64,000 nt of DNA from assembly GCA_964371055.1 (NCBI GenBank), contig CAYJLF010000001.1, forward strand, positions 186,001-250,000, given 5' to 3'. The notes beneath the pieces are model-generated. The model did not search any database. It had not been told where the DNA came from and saw only the letters and a program-made list of their open reading frames with translations. This document shows positions 9,086 through 18,352 of this stretch, one piece after another. Each line of letters begins with the position of its first letter. Position 1 is the stretch's first letter. This stretch comes from CAYJLF01 sp964371055. Its GTDB lineage: Bacteria > Eisenbacteria > RBG-16-71-46 > CAIMUX01. A program made the position numbers and the translations under genes.

Positions 9086-9844
9086 ATGAGTCGACGTGTT
9101 CTTCTCCCGGCGAGCCTCATCGCCGGATGGATGCTTCTGCCTGGGTTTGGAGCCGGCCTCGCCCTGGCGCAGTGGACGCTCGTCGGCACCGCCGTGACGC
9201 CGGACGGGCGAGCGGGAGTCTCGGACGTCACGATCACCCTTCATCCCGACTCGACGGTGCGCACGATCACGGACCTTGACGGAGATTTCTTCATCCCCTG
9301 GGACGGCGCGCGCGGTTGGATCTCTCTCGTCGCGGCGGAACCTGGCCCCGACGGCAAGCCATGGTGCAAGCGTCGGGTCTTCAAGGCGGCGACCCCCGGC
9401 ACTCCTCAGGGCATGGTCGACCTGGGCAAGATCATCGTCTCGCCGCGCACCCGCTTCGCGTACCAGACGATTCCCGCTCCCCCGCGTGACGCGCGCCGCC
9501 CCGCCCGGTTGCGCCTCCCTGGCCCGGCCGGGGACGAGGCCGACACCTGTCGGTTCCGGATCCGCTACCAGGCCGACCTGTGGGGTCACGCGACAACCGT
9601 GGGGGACATGGAGCATGCCGATGCTCCCGCCCCCCTGCGCGAGGCCGTCCTCGATTGGGTTCGGCAGGTGGCCTGGACCGTGCCCGACGAGACGATCTGC
9701 GGCACGATGGAACCGTATGCGGCGTTCGACGAGGTCTACTACGCTTGGTCGGACTCGGTCTGGGTCCTGTTGGACAAAACGGAAATGCACCGGATCGAGG
9801 TCCGTCGGCGGGCCCAGGAACGCAAGTCGGAGGTGACGCGGTAG
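9086..9844 (+). CDS. Exported protein with carboxypeptidase-regulatory-like domain, unknown function
   Basis: The 252-residue product has a clear signal peptide (MSRRVLLPASLIAGWMLLPG, ending near GLALA-QW). A small beta-sandwich of the carboxypeptidase-regulatory / CNA-B-like type follows (LVGTAVTPDGRAGVSDVTIT, TDLDGDFFIPWDG). The C-terminal half (about residues 150-250) is unrecognised; it contains CRFRIRYQADLWGHA and EAVLDWVRQVAWTVPDE and probably folds separately in the periplasm. A GGGGGG tract precedes the ATG. The stop is one base before the dacB-like start, so the two genes form an operon and may act on the same envelope process. The regulatory-domain call comes from the sequence pattern; function is unknown. 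Confidence 0.75.
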   Translation: MSRRVLLPASLIAGWMLLPGFGAGLALAQWTLVGTAVTPDGRAGVSDVTITLHPDSTVRTITDLDGDFFIPWDGARGWISLVAAEPGPDGKPWCKRRVFKAATPGTPQGMVDLGKIIVSPRTRFAYQTIPAPPRDARRPARLRLPGPAGDEADTCRFRIRYQADLWGHATTVGDMEHADAPAPLREAVLDWVRQVAWTVPDETICGTMEPYAAFDEVYYAWSDSVWVLLDKTEMHRIEVRRRAQERKSEVTR

Positions 9845-9845
9845 G

Positions 9846-11393
9846 ATGGCCGGCGACTCCGTGGATCCGCGGCGCCCCCATTGCGCGCCCACTCCCGATC
9901 ACCGGCTCGGCGGTCTCCTCGCCGGTCTCCTTCTAATCAGCGCCCAGCTTTCGGTCGCGCTCGCCTCCCCCGCTTCGCTCCGGGAGATGCTGGCGCGCTT
10001 CGAGACGACGGAGGAGGGGCGCGCCGTGCCCTGTGGCGTCGTCTTCCTTCCGCTCGACGCCATGGGCTCGGCTCCGACGCGTGCATCCGACGCCGTCCGT
10101 CACGGCGCGGATCGAGAGCTCGTCCCGGCCAGCCTGGCAAAGATCCCGACCTCGGCGCTCGCGCTCGAGCTTCTGGGGCCCGGCTTCACCTTTCGGACCG
10201 GAGTCCTCGTGGCGGGAGCGATCACCGGCGACACGCTGCGCGGGGACCTGATCATCCGAGGAGGCGGCGACCCGTTCCTCGTCAGCGAGCGGTTGTGGCT
10301 GCTGGCCCGCGAGATCCGGCTGGCTGGAGTCGCGGAGGTGACCGGGGATCTGGTGATCGATACCGGATGGCTCGCACCCGACACGCTCGATCCGACGCGG
10401 ACGCTCGGTCGCGAAATCTCGGATCGTCCCTACGCCGCACGGCTCTCCGCGTTGCCGGTCAACTTCAACTCCGCCGGCTTCCGGCTGCGGCCGGCCGCAC
10501 GGCCCGGCCCGACGGCCACCGCCGAGATCAATCCCCGGCCGGATGGCTACCTTCGTCTCGAGTCCACGCTCCAGACCGGACCAGCGGGGCGCGGCGAGGA
10601 GTGGACCTTGGAGCTCACCCCGCTCCCGGACGGAGAGCTGGCCCGTGTCCACGGCCGCGTGCCGGCCGGTGGCGCGGCGACGATCGAGTACCGCAGCGTG
10701 CGCGATCCCGACCGGTTCGCCGCGGCCATGCTGCGCTCCTTTCTGGCGGAGGCGGGGATCCGGATCAGGGGCCGGGATCGCGTCGCTCCCGCTCCCGTGG
10801 AGGCGAAATCGTTGCTGGAGTTCCCCTCCCCGCCGCTACGGGAGCTGGTCGGCAGCGCGCAACGTTACAGCAACAACCTGATGGCCGACCAGATCGCGAT
10901 GGCGCTTGCCGCCAAGGTCATCGAGCCCGATACGATCGAAGCGAAGCTCGAACGGTCCGGCCGAGCCAACCTGACCTCTGGCGCGGCGCTCATCACCTCC
11001 TACCTGCACCACGCCGGCGGTGCCGGTCCGGGAGTGCGACAGCTCGACGGCAGCGGTCTCCATCCCGGCAGCCGGATCTCGGCCGACGCCCTCGCGCGCG
11101 TGCTGGCCCGGGCCTGGGGTCGCTTCGACTCGGCGCCGGAGTTCGCCGCATCCCTCGCCGTGCCGGGAGAGGATGGAACGCTGCGCCGTCGCTTCGAGGG
11201 GGTGCCGATCAGGCTGCGCGGCAAGACGGGAACGATGTCGACGCCGCCGTCCAGCGGGCTCGCCGGCTACCTCGAAGATCGCGGACGACCGGTCGCGTTT
11301 GTCATCCTGATGAACCCCAACTCCGGAGCGAAGTGGGATCACGCGCGTCTGCGCGACCTGCAGGAGTCGTGGGTCCGGGAGTACCTGCGCTAG
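9846..11393 (+). CDS. dacB: D-alanyl-D-alanine carboxypeptidase/endopeptidase (PBP4, peptidase S13)
   Basis: This is a 515-residue class C penicillin-binding protein that trims peptidoglycan cross-links and stem peptides in the periplasm. All three active-site motifs are present: SLAK (S96, K99), SNN (S342, N344) and KTG (K460-G462). The large insertion between the first two motifs is normal for PBP4. An N-terminal hydrophobic segment (LGGLLAGLLLISAQLSVALA) serves as export signal. The ATG at 9846 has GGAGGTGA about 9 nt upstream, inside the end of the preceding gene, so translation is probably coupled. DGSGLHPGSRIS shortly before the KTG motif also fits S13 enzymes. High confidence in family; the exact balance of carboxypeptidase and endopeptidase activity cannot be read. 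Confidence 0.95.
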   Translation: MAGDSVDPRRPHCAPTPDHRLGGLLAGLLLISAQLSVALASPASLREMLARFETTEEGRAVPCGVVFLPLDAMGSAPTRASDAVRHGADRELVPASLAKIPTSALALELLGPGFTFRTGVLVAGAITGDTLRGDLIIRGGGDPFLVSERLWLLAREIRLAGVAEVTGDLVIDTGWLAPDTLDPTRTLGREISDRPYAARLSALPVNFNSAGFRLRPAARPGPTATAEINPRPDGYLRLESTLQTGPAGRGEEWTLELTPLPDGELARVHGRVPAGGAATIEYRSVRDPDRFAAAMLRSFLAEAGIRIRGRDRVAPAPVEAKSLLEFPSPPLRELVGSAQRYSNNLMADQIAMALAAKVIEPDTIEAKLERSGRANLTSGAALITSYLHHAGGAGPGVRQLDGSGLHPGSRISADALARVLARAWGRFDSAPEFAASLAVPGEDGTLRRRFEGVPIRLRGKTGTMSTPPSSGLAGYLEDRGRPVAFVILMNPNSGAKWDHARLRDLQESWVREYLR

Positions 11394-11422
11394 CAGAGCG
11401 CGGAAGCGCCCTGCCCGACGGG

Positions 11423-13360
11423 TCAGCGTTTCTCGATCAGGGTCACGCCCCAGAGGTGCGGCTGCAGCGGCGCCTGCTGGTTCCAGTCTCCGAAGGCATG
11501 GGAGTCGTCCGACTCATAGCGCAGGAGATACTCGCCGGCCGGGAGCGTGACTTCCGCTCGGACGATCCGGTTCTTGCGCGCGCCCCCCGCGTGCGAGGTG
11601 TCGCGGTAACGCATCTCCCAGATCACGGAGCCCTTGTCGTCCTCCAGCCACGCGCGGTCGGCCAACGGATCGGAGTCCCCCTCGCCCAGCGCCACCAGTC
11701 GGAAGACCATCCGTCTGTCGATGCGGAAACGCCGGGCCAGCGAGACATCATCTCCCACCGGCGCAAGCGAGACCGTGGCGGGCGGATCAGGAGGCTCACC
11801 AGGCTGGATCAGGCCACTCTCGCTCCACCTCGGAGGGGCTTCCGGAGTAGGTGGAGGCGGCGAGACTCCACCCGGGCGCGGAGGCCGAGGAGGAATCGGG
11901 GCTTCGGCCGGCAGCGAGGTCACCCCGAGATCGAATTCCGCGAGGCTGATCCCCCAGGCCTCAGGCTCGCGCGGGGCCGCCACGTTCCAGTGGTCGGCGG
12001 AGTGCGAGTCATCGGAAACGTAGCAGAGGGCATAGCCGCCCGGATCGAGCTCCACGAGGGTCTCGACCAATCGGTTCTTGGCGGCGCCGCCGGCCGGTTC
12101 GGAGTCGGCCTCGTGCATGCTCCAGACGACCTCGAGATCATCCAGGCGCTCGATCCAGCCGTAGTCGGCATAGTCGCGTCCGGCGCGCTCGCCCAGCCCT
12201 CGCGCCAGGGCACGGACGGGGCGACGCACGGTGAAGGGCTTGCGCTCGAACTCGTCATCCCCGACGGAGGTGATCGCGACCACGGGCTCGGGCAGCCCCA
12301 ACTCGGGCTGGAGGAGGAGAAACCGGCGGTCCGGCATCTCCGCTGCGTCGAGCGAGGCGCCCCACGCCTCCGGGTCGGAGGGGGGCGGCATGTTCCAGTC
12401 GTCGGTGGAGTGGCTCCCGTCGGTCGCGACCGTCAAGAGGAAGCGTCCGGCCGGCAGCCGGACCCGGCCGTCGAATGCACGGTTCTTCTTGTCACCGCCG
12501 GCCGCGCGGGTGGTCTCGTACGTCGGCCGCCAGACGTTCCGCCACTCGGCGAGATCGATGATCCACGCCCCGTCGGCGAAGGCCTGGAGGCTGCGATCGT
12601 ACTCGCCGGTCATATGCAGCTTGAGCTCGACCGGTCGGGAGAGGTCGAAGCGGATGCGGCGGACTTCGTCATCGCCGAGACCGAAGAAACGGATCAGAGC
12701 GTCGGGATCGGGCCCCGGATCAGCGGGCCGCGGTGCCGTCCGGCAGGCACCGGTCGCTTCGATGCGCGTGCCCCAGCGCCGGTGCTCGCCCAGCTTGTTC
12801 CACGAGACCACGGGACCGATCGTCGACTCGATCTTCCCGAGCGGAATCGAGAAGACCTTGATCTCCTCGGCGAACGGCATCATCCCGCCGGTCGCGGCGA
12901 AGTAGAGCGCGAAGGAACCGGCCGGCAGGTTCAACGTGTCCTCGACCTTCCAGTTCTCCGTCCGGGCATCCCGCTCGCTGTTCGCGTCGTTCATCTCCCA
13001 GACGACGTCGCGCGTCTCCAGATCGAGGATCCAGCTCCGCGCGAGGAAGACGCGCCCCTTCTTGTCGGCCAGTCCCTCCCCCTTGATCCGCACCGGGGTC
13101 GGATCGAGCAGCGTGAAGAGTTCGCGACGGACACCCGGCGTACGGATCTGGTCGATTTCGGCGATCAGCGTGGCCGCCATCACCGGCCCCACGATCGAAG
13201 GGAGGAAGACCACGGTCGCGGCGGCCAGCCAGATTCGTCGGGGGAGGCGCCGCGCGGAGGAGCGGGAGAGCAACGCACCGTGATCGGAAGGCCTCGCCCG
13301 GCGATCCGGCAGAGGGCCACGAGGATGGAGATCCCTGTCTCGGCCCGACGACTGGTCCAC
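11423..13360 (-). CDS. Exported or membrane-anchored protein with four tandem DSHS/DWN repeats
   Basis: I do not recognise a named family. The start is a GTG at 13360 with GGAGGT 5 nt upstream, giving 645 residues. The N-terminus is basic, followed by one hydrophobic segment (IWLAAATVVFLPSIVGPVMA, residues about 43-62), so the rest is probably outside the cytoplasm. Residues about 70-205, 222-338, 360-475 and 528-643 are four copies of one domain. Each copy has a start like VGDDE, a middle like GEG...ADxxWIxDL then VVWEM, AGGxxKNR, LPAGxYxLxY and a C-terminal SDDSHSxxDWN and PExWGxSL. The first copy lacks the DSHS/DWN part. A proline-rich linker precedes copy four. The gene is divergent from the aldolase. 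It could bind a ligand or partner; function is unknown. Confidence 0.85.
   Translation of the reverse strand: MDQSSGRDRDLHPRGPLPDRRARPSDHGALLSRSSARRLPRRIWLAAATVVFLPSIVGPVMAATLIAEIDQIRTPGVRRELFTLLDPTPVRIKGEGLADKKGRVFLARSWILDLETRDVVWEMNDANSERDARTENWKVEDTLNLPAGSFALYFAATGGMMPFAEEIKVFSIPLGKIESTIGPVVSWNKLGEHRRWGTRIEATGACRTAPRPADPGPDPDALIRFFGLGDDEVRRIRFDLSRPVELKLHMTGEYDRSLQAFADGAWIIDLAEWRNVWRPTYETTRAAGGDKKNRAFDGRVRLPAGRFLLTVATDGSHSTDDWNMPPPSDPEAWGASLDAAEMPDRRFLLLQPELGLPEPVVAITSVGDDEFERKPFTVRRPVRALARGLGERAGRDYADYGWIERLDDLEVVWSMHEADSEPAGGAAKNRLVETLVELDPGGYALCYVSDDSHSADHWNVAAPREPEAWGISLAEFDLGVTSLPAEAPIPPRPPRPGGVSPPPPTPEAPPRWSESGLIQPGEPPDPPATVSLAPVGDDVSLARRFRIDRRMVFRLVALGEGDSDPLADRAWLEDDKGSVIWEMRYRDTSHAGGARKNRIVRAEVTLPAGEYLLRYESDDSHAFGDWNQQAPLQPHLWGVTLIEKR
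11432..13153 (-). repeat. Four diverged tandem protein-domain repeats
   Basis: Approximate nucleotide limits of the four units are 12746-13153, 12347-12697, 11936-12283 and 11432-11779. They are diverged at DNA level but keep the same order of motifs (VGDDE, WI-DL, VVWEM, AGG-KNR, LPAG-Y, DSHS-DWN, WG-SL), which points to old duplications. Confidence 0.8.
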
Positions 13361-13600
13361 GCTGCACCTCCGGTCCGGGTTACGGGGTTCGGCCGGCCGC
13401 CCGAGGCGGCCCGGATGCACCTCACCGCTACGACCATCCCTCCCAGCGGGTTGCAGGGCAAGGTCGGAGCCTGCCCCCCCAGGAGGCAAACTCGCCGTTG
13501 ACCCATCACGCCTCTTGGCCGATCTTCTTGAGGACAAGAGATGGTCGGACCGGCCCGGCTTCCCGCCCGCGGCCCGGGTATCCCGAGGAAGGAGAGGACG

Positions 13601-14623
13601 ATGCCCCTCGTACCGATGCGCGCCCTTCTCGATCACGCCGCCGAACATGGCTACGGCGTGGGCGCCTTCAACGTCAATAACATGGAGCAGATCCAGGCCA
13701 TCATGGCCGCGGCTGAAGCGACCGAGTCTCCGGTCATCATCCAGGCGTCCCGCGGAGCACGCTCTTACTCCCAAGATAATTATTTGCGCCACTTAATGTT
13801 AGCGGCAATCGAACTGCACCCGGGCATCCCGGTCGCGATGCATCAGGACCATGGCAACTCTCCCAAGACCTGTTTCTCCGCGATCGAGCAGGGATTTACG
13901 AGCGTGATGATGGACGGCTCACTGATGGACGACGGCAAGACCCCGGCGACCTACGAGCACAACGTTCAGGTCACCCTGGAGGTGGTGGAGCGGGCGCACC
14001 GTTCCGGCGTCACCGTCGAGGGTGAACTCGGCACCCTGGGCGGAATCGAGGACGGGCACGGGGCCGGCGGCGATCCTCTGGCTCACCTGACCGATCCGGC
14101 GCAGGCCGAGCAGTTCGTCGCCGCGACCGGAGTCGACGCCCTCGCGGTCGCGATCGGGACAAGTCACGGCGCCTACAAGTTCAAGTCGAAGCCGACCGGC
14201 GAGGTCCTGAAGATGGACATCATCGCCGAGATCCATCGCCGTCTCCCCAACACCCATCTCGTCATGCACGGATCGTCGTCGGTCCCCAAAGAGCTGATCG
14301 ACATCATCAACCAGTATGGCGGGAAGATTGCCCCGACCTTCGGTGTGCCGGTCGAGGAGATCCAGGAGGGGATCCGCCACGGGGTCCGCAAGATCAACGT
14401 CGACACCGATAACCGGCTGGCGATCACCGGCGCCATCCGAAAAGTCTTCTCCGAGAAGCCGGAGGAGTTCGATCCTCGCAGCTACATGAAGCCGGCTCGG
14501 GACGCCATGCAGAAGGTGGTCGAGGCGCGGATGATCTCCTTCGGGCAGGCCGGGCAGGCCTCCCGCGTGCCGCGCGTCTCGCTCGAGGAGATGGCCCGCC
14601 GCTACTTCAAGACGGGCCGGTAG
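13601..14623 (+). CDS. fba: Class II fructose-bisphosphate aldolase
   Basis: This cytoplasmic zinc enzyme cleaves fructose 1,6-bisphosphate to dihydroxyacetone phosphate and glyceraldehyde 3-phosphate, or makes it in gluconeogenesis. The 340-residue product shows GAFNVNN, the catalytic and metal residues in HQDHGN (D83, H84), EGELGTLGGIED, AIGTSHGAYKF, MHGSSSVP and the phosphate-binding VRKINVDTD. The ATG at 13601 follows AAGGAGAGGACG. The DUF362 gene begins 2 nt after its stop, and a membrane spermidine-synthase-like gene follows, so the three may be one transcript. Family assignment is secure. Confidence 0.97.
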   Translation: MPLVPMRALLDHAAEHGYGVGAFNVNNMEQIQAIMAAAEATESPVIIQASRGARSYSQDNYLRHLMLAAIELHPGIPVAMHQDHGNSPKTCFSAIEQGFTSVMMDGSLMDDGKTPATYEHNVQVTLEVVERAHRSGVTVEGELGTLGGIEDGHGAGGDPLAHLTDPAQAEQFVAATGVDALAVAIGTSHGAYKFKSKPTGEVLKMDIIAEIHRRLPNTHLVMHGSSSVPKELIDIINQYGGKIAPTFGVPVEEIQEGIRHGVRKINVDTDNRLAITGAIRKVFSEKPEEFDPRSYMKPARDAMQKVVEARMISFGQAGQASRVPRVSLEEMARRYFKTGR

Positions 14624-14625
14624 CC

Positions 14626-15759
14626 GTGGCCAGGTCGCGCGTCGCGGTCCAGAAGGTCAAGCCGGAGACGATTCTCGACGACATCGAGCGGCTGGTGGAG
14701 CTGGCCGGCCTGCGCACCGCCCTCGATCCGAAGTCGACCGTCATCCTGAAGGACAACATCTCGTGGCACTTCCCCTTCCCCGGGGCCAACACGACCCCGT
14801 GGCAGCTGGAGGGGACGATCCGGGCTCTGCGCCGCGCCGGCTACGCCGACATCACCTGCGTGCAGAACAAGACGGTCGTCACCAACGCCTTCAAGGGTGA
14901 AGACCTCAACCAGTATGTCCCGATCTTCCGCGCGTGGGAGATCCCCGTCCTGTACAACTTCAAGGACGAGGACATGAAGTGGGTGGTCTACAAACCGAAA
15001 GCACGGATGCGGGTGCTCGATCGGATCTACCCCGAAGGGATCACGGTGCCGGACTACTTCATGGGGCGCGGCATCCTGCACCTGCCGACCGTGAAGTGCC
15101 ACATCTACACCACCACGACCGGCGCGATGAAGAACGCCTTCGGCGGACTGCTGAACACGAAGCGGCACTACACGCACTCGTGGATCCACGAGACGCTGGT
15201 CGACCTGCTGGCGATCCAGAAGGAGATCCACACCGGCGTCTTCGCGGTCATGGATGGAACGACCGCCGGCAACGGTCCCGGGCCCCGGACGATGTTCCCG
15301 GTCATCAAGGACTACATGCTCGCCTCCGCCGACCAGGTGGCCATCGACGCCGTCGCGGCGCGGATGATGGGGTTCGATCCCCTCTCGATCGAGTACATCG
15401 CCAAGGCGCACGAAGATCGACTGGGAGTGGGCGACCCGCGCGAGATCGAAATCGTGGGCGACGACATCTCGGGGGAATCGTGGGGGTTCTCGGTCGGAGA
15501 CAACTTCGCCTCGAGGGTCGGCGACCTGCTCTGGTTCAGCCCGCTGAAGCGGCTGCAGAATTTCTTCTTCCGGACGCCTCTGGTCAACCTCTTCATCCTC
15601 GGCTCGGAGAGCTACCACGACTACTACCGCTGGCCCGCCGTCGACCGCAAAGTGTTCGAGCGCTGGAAGCGCGAGACGCACTGGGGGGAGCTCTTCGCCC
15701 GCTACGGCGAGGTGAAGACACTCGGCCGGCCGGAAAAGGTCACGACCGCTGGGCACTGA
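14626..15759 (+). CDS. DUF362 domain-containing protein
   Basis: The 377-residue product starts at a GTG 2 nt after the aldolase stop. It carries the DUF362 hallmarks: an early STVILKDNISWH strand, EGTIRALRRAGYADIT, LPTVKCHIYTTTTGAMKN, then VMDGTTAGNGPGPR and a segment listing an excluded or assigned locus (SADQVAIDAVAARMMGF). DUF362 proteins are often neighbours of iron-sulfur proteins, but no CxxCxxC cluster motif is present here, and the residues after about 290 are unrecognised. No signal peptide is visible, so it is probably cytoplasmic. Function is unknown. The tight spacing to fba suggests co-expression only. Confidence 0.88.
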   Translation: MARSRVAVQKVKPETILDDIERLVELAGLRTALDPKSTVILKDNISWHFPFPGANTTPWQLEGTIRALRRAGYADITCVQNKTVVTNAFKGEDLNQYVPIFRAWEIPVLYNFKDEDMKWVVYKPKARMRVLDRIYPEGITVPDYFMGRGILHLPTVKCHIYTTTTGAMKNAFGGLLNTKRHYTHSWIHETLVDLLAIQKEIHTGVFAVMDGTTAGNGPGPRTMFPVIKDYMLASADQVAIDAVAARMMGFDPLSIEYIAKAHEDRLGVGDPREIEIVGDDISGESWGFSVGDNFASRVGDLLWFSPLKRLQNFFFRTPLVNLFILGSESYHDYYRWPAVDRKVFERWKRETHWGELFARYGEVKTLGRPEKVTTAGH

Positions 15760-15796
15760 CGCCCGCGGCGATCGCCGGACAAAACCCGGAGCAGCG

Positions 15797-18325
15797 ATGG
15801 CCCAGACCAGCCGTCCGGCGCGGCGATCAGCATCCCCGGATCAGGCGACTCTCGGCCTGGTCGTCTTCCTCGCGGGATTCACCTTCCTGATCCACGAGGT
15901 CGTCTGGCACCGGCTCCTCTCCCTGGTCCTGGGGGCGACCGTGACGGCCGCCACGCTGGTGCTGGCCGTCTTCATGGCCGGGTTCGGCGTGGGGGCGGCC
16001 GCATGGTCACGCACCGCCGACCGCACGCACCGGCCGTGGGCCCTGCTGGGTTCGCTGCTGCTGGGGCTCGGTGGGCTGGGCGGGCTGGCCTACGTTCTGG
16101 CCGGCGCGCTGCTGCCGCGCCTCGAGCCAACGGCCGCCCACGTGGTCGCCGCCCTCTTCCTCGGTGTTCCTTCGATGCTGATGGGGGGGATCTTTCCGCT
16201 CGCCGGCCGTCTCGCCGCCGGTCGCGATCCGCTCGCGCCGGCTCTGGGGCGCCTCTACGCCCTGGAGACGTTGGGCAGCGCCCTCGGCGGCCTGGCGGCC
16301 GGCTTCGTCTTCCTGGGATGGTTGGGACAGCACCTGACGCTGGCCCTGGCGGCGACGGTGGACCTCGCCCTGGGGGTCTGGCTGCTCGCGAGGCCACGAT
16401 CGAGCGGAACGCCGTCCGCGGAGTTCGTCCAGCCAACGGCTCCGGCCGCCGCCCCCGCGCCTTCGAGGACTCCGTCCGCCTGGAGCGGCGGCCGATCGGC
16501 CGCGCTTGTGGCCGCGTTCGCCGGCGGCTTCGCGATCCTCGCTCTGCAGGTCGTCTGGCTGCGGATCTTTCGCATCTATCTGACCAATACCAGCTACACC
16601 TTCGCCCTGATCGCGTCGGTCGTGATCCTCGGCCTCTACGCGGGGAGCGCGCTCTTCCGCATTCGCGCCGCGCGCCTCGCTGATCCTCGTCGCGCCCTCC
16701 GCCTGGCGCTGTTGCTGCTGGCCGGCACGGCGCTCCTCGGTCTTCCGCTGCTGGTGCGGCTCCCGCAAGCGCTGATGTTCCCGTGGCAGGAGTCCTCGGC
16801 CAGCGTCGCCGTGCGGATCGTCCTCCTGCCGCTCATCGCGTCGCTCCTGGTGGTCGTGCCGCCGGCGATCTGCTCCGGTTTCGCCTTCCCGCTCGCCTGC
16901 AGCCTGGCCGCCGCCCGACGCGACGAGGGAAGCGGGATGGTCGCCCGCGACATCGGGGCGGTGCTGGCGATCAACACCGCCGGCTCCCTGCTCGGGCCGC
17001 TGGCGGCCGCTTTCGTGCTGATCCCGGTGACGGGGGCCGCCGTGGCGATCGTCGCGATCACGGCGCTGCCGGTGGCGGCGGCCTGGTTCATCGCGCGCGG
17101 AGAAAGGATGCAGAAAGCGCCGCATCGACCGCGGCGCATCCTGCAACTCGCCCTCCCCGTGGCACTCATCGGTCTATTGGCCGTCACCGTCGGACGGCCC
17201 CGGATCCGGATCCTGCCGCCGTCGTTCAGTCGCTTCGATCGCGAGGTCCTCTTCTACCGGGAGACCGTCGAAGGAACCGTCTCGGTGGGGCGTGACCGTG
17301 ACACCCGCTCCCAGGCGCTCTACACGTTCGTCAACAACAGCGCCGTCATCGGCTCGTCCTACGACGCGATCAAAGTCGTCAAGATGGTCGGTCACTTCCC
17401 CTTTTTGGTGCGCCCCGATCTTCGCGACGTCCTGGTGATCGGCTTCGGCATCGGCGTGACGACCTCAGCGATCGCCGCGCATCCCGGGGTGACGAGCATC
17501 ACCTGCGCCGAGCTGGTCCCCGGGCTGGCCGAGGCGGCGGGCTACTATCGCGACCTCAACCGCGATGTGCTGGCGGACCCCCGGCTCACCCTCCTGCCGG
17601 GAGACGGCCGGCGGCGTCTCCAGGCCTCGGCCGAGACCTATGACCTGATCTCCTGCGACCCCACCCATCCGGTGCTGGGCTCGGGAAACCTCTACACGCG
17701 CGAGTACTTCCAGCTCTGCCGCTCCCGCCTCAATCCGGGCGGACTCATCGCGCAGTACCTGCCCCTGCACAAGCTGCGGACCGAAGAGCTGCTCGGCCTC
17801 ATCGCCACTTTCGGCGACGTCTTTCCGAACTGCGCCGTCTGGCTGGGCCACTACCACGCGGTGCTCCTCGGCTCCCTCGATCCTCTCCGCCTCGATCACG
17901 CTGAGTGGACCGCCCGCTGCGCGACGCTCGGGGAGGATCGCCACTTCTACCACGACCCCGATCACCTGGCCGCGACGCTGGTGCTGGACGGACCGGCCAT
18001 CGCGCGCCTCGCCGCGGGCGTCCGGCGCAACACCGATGACCGCTCGACCGTCGAGTTCTTCGCGCCCGGCAGCCTGGACGACGCCAATCTCCCGGCCAAC
18101 CTGAGATTCCTGCAGCAACATCGGGTCGGGATCGAGACGGTCTTCCACAACGTCCACGAACCCGCCCGCCTGGCCCGTTTCGTCGACGGCCATCGCATGC
18201 TGATCGAGAGCCTCGTTCGCCAGACCTCCGGCGACCCGCACGGGGGATTGCAGGCGCTGCAGGAGGCCTGTCGGGTGAACCCCGAGAACCCGGAGTACCC
18301 GTTCCTCATCCGACTGGCGCGCTAG
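15797..18325 (+). CDS. Polytopic membrane protein fused to a spermidine synthase-like domain
   Basis: The 842-residue product combines about twelve hydrophobic segments in residues 20-475 with a C-terminal SAM-dependent, spermidine-synthase-like fold. That fold contains LFYRETVEGTVSVGRD, the GxGxG-like DVLVIGFGIGVTTSAI, the acidic CAELVPG and YDLISCDPTHP. Such membrane-fused SpeE-like proteins are common in bacteria, and most have not been shown to make polyamines. The aspartates of true spermidine synthases cannot be confirmed here (the CDPTHP site differs from the canonical D-S-x-D-P). It lies 37 nt after the DUF362 stop on the same strand. Expected location is the inner membrane. The substrate is unknown. 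Confidence 0.9.
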   Translation: MAQTSRPARRSASPDQATLGLVVFLAGFTFLIHEVVWHRLLSLVLGATVTAATLVLAVFMAGFGVGAAAWSRTADRTHRPWALLGSLLLGLGGLGGLAYVLAGALLPRLEPTAAHVVAALFLGVPSMLMGGIFPLAGRLAAGRDPLAPALGRLYALETLGSALGGLAAGFVFLGWLGQHLTLALAATVDLALGVWLLARPRSSGTPSAEFVQPTAPAAAPAPSRTPSAWSGGRSAALVAAFAGGFAILALQVVWLRIFRIYLTNTSYTFALIASVVILGLYAGSALFRIRAARLADPRRALRLALLLLAGTALLGLPLLVRLPQALMFPWQESSASVAVRIVLLPLIASLLVVVPPAICSGFAFPLACSLAAARRDEGSGMVARDIGAVLAINTAGSLLGPLAAAFVLIPVTGAAVAIVAITALPVAAAWFIARGERMQKAPHRPRRILQLALPVALIGLLAVTVGRPRIRILPPSFSRFDREVLFYRETVEGTVSVGRDRDTRSQALYTFVNNSAVIGSSYDAIKVVKMVGHFPFLVRPDLRDVLVIGFGIGVTTSAIAAHPGVTSITCAELVPGLAEAAGYYRDLNRDVLADPRLTLLPGDGRRRLQASAETYDLISCDPTHPVLGSGNLYTREYFQLCRSRLNPGGLIAQYLPLHKLRTEELLGLIATFGDVFPNCAVWLGHYHAVLLGSLDPLRLDHAEWTARCATLGEDRHFYHDPDHLAATLVLDGPAIARLAAGVRRNTDDRSTVEFFAPGSLDDANLPANLRFLQQHRVGIETVFHNVHEPARLARFVDGHRMLIESLVRQTSGDPHGGLQALQEACRVNPENPEYPFLIRLAR

Positions 18326-18352
18326 CAGAGTGCTGACGCGGAAGACCGGACC

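Noticed and set aside
9881..13501. Plus-strand open frame of 1206 codons covering dacB and the repeat gene
   Set aside because: It is out of frame with dacB and antisense to the repeat protein, with no recognisable motif.
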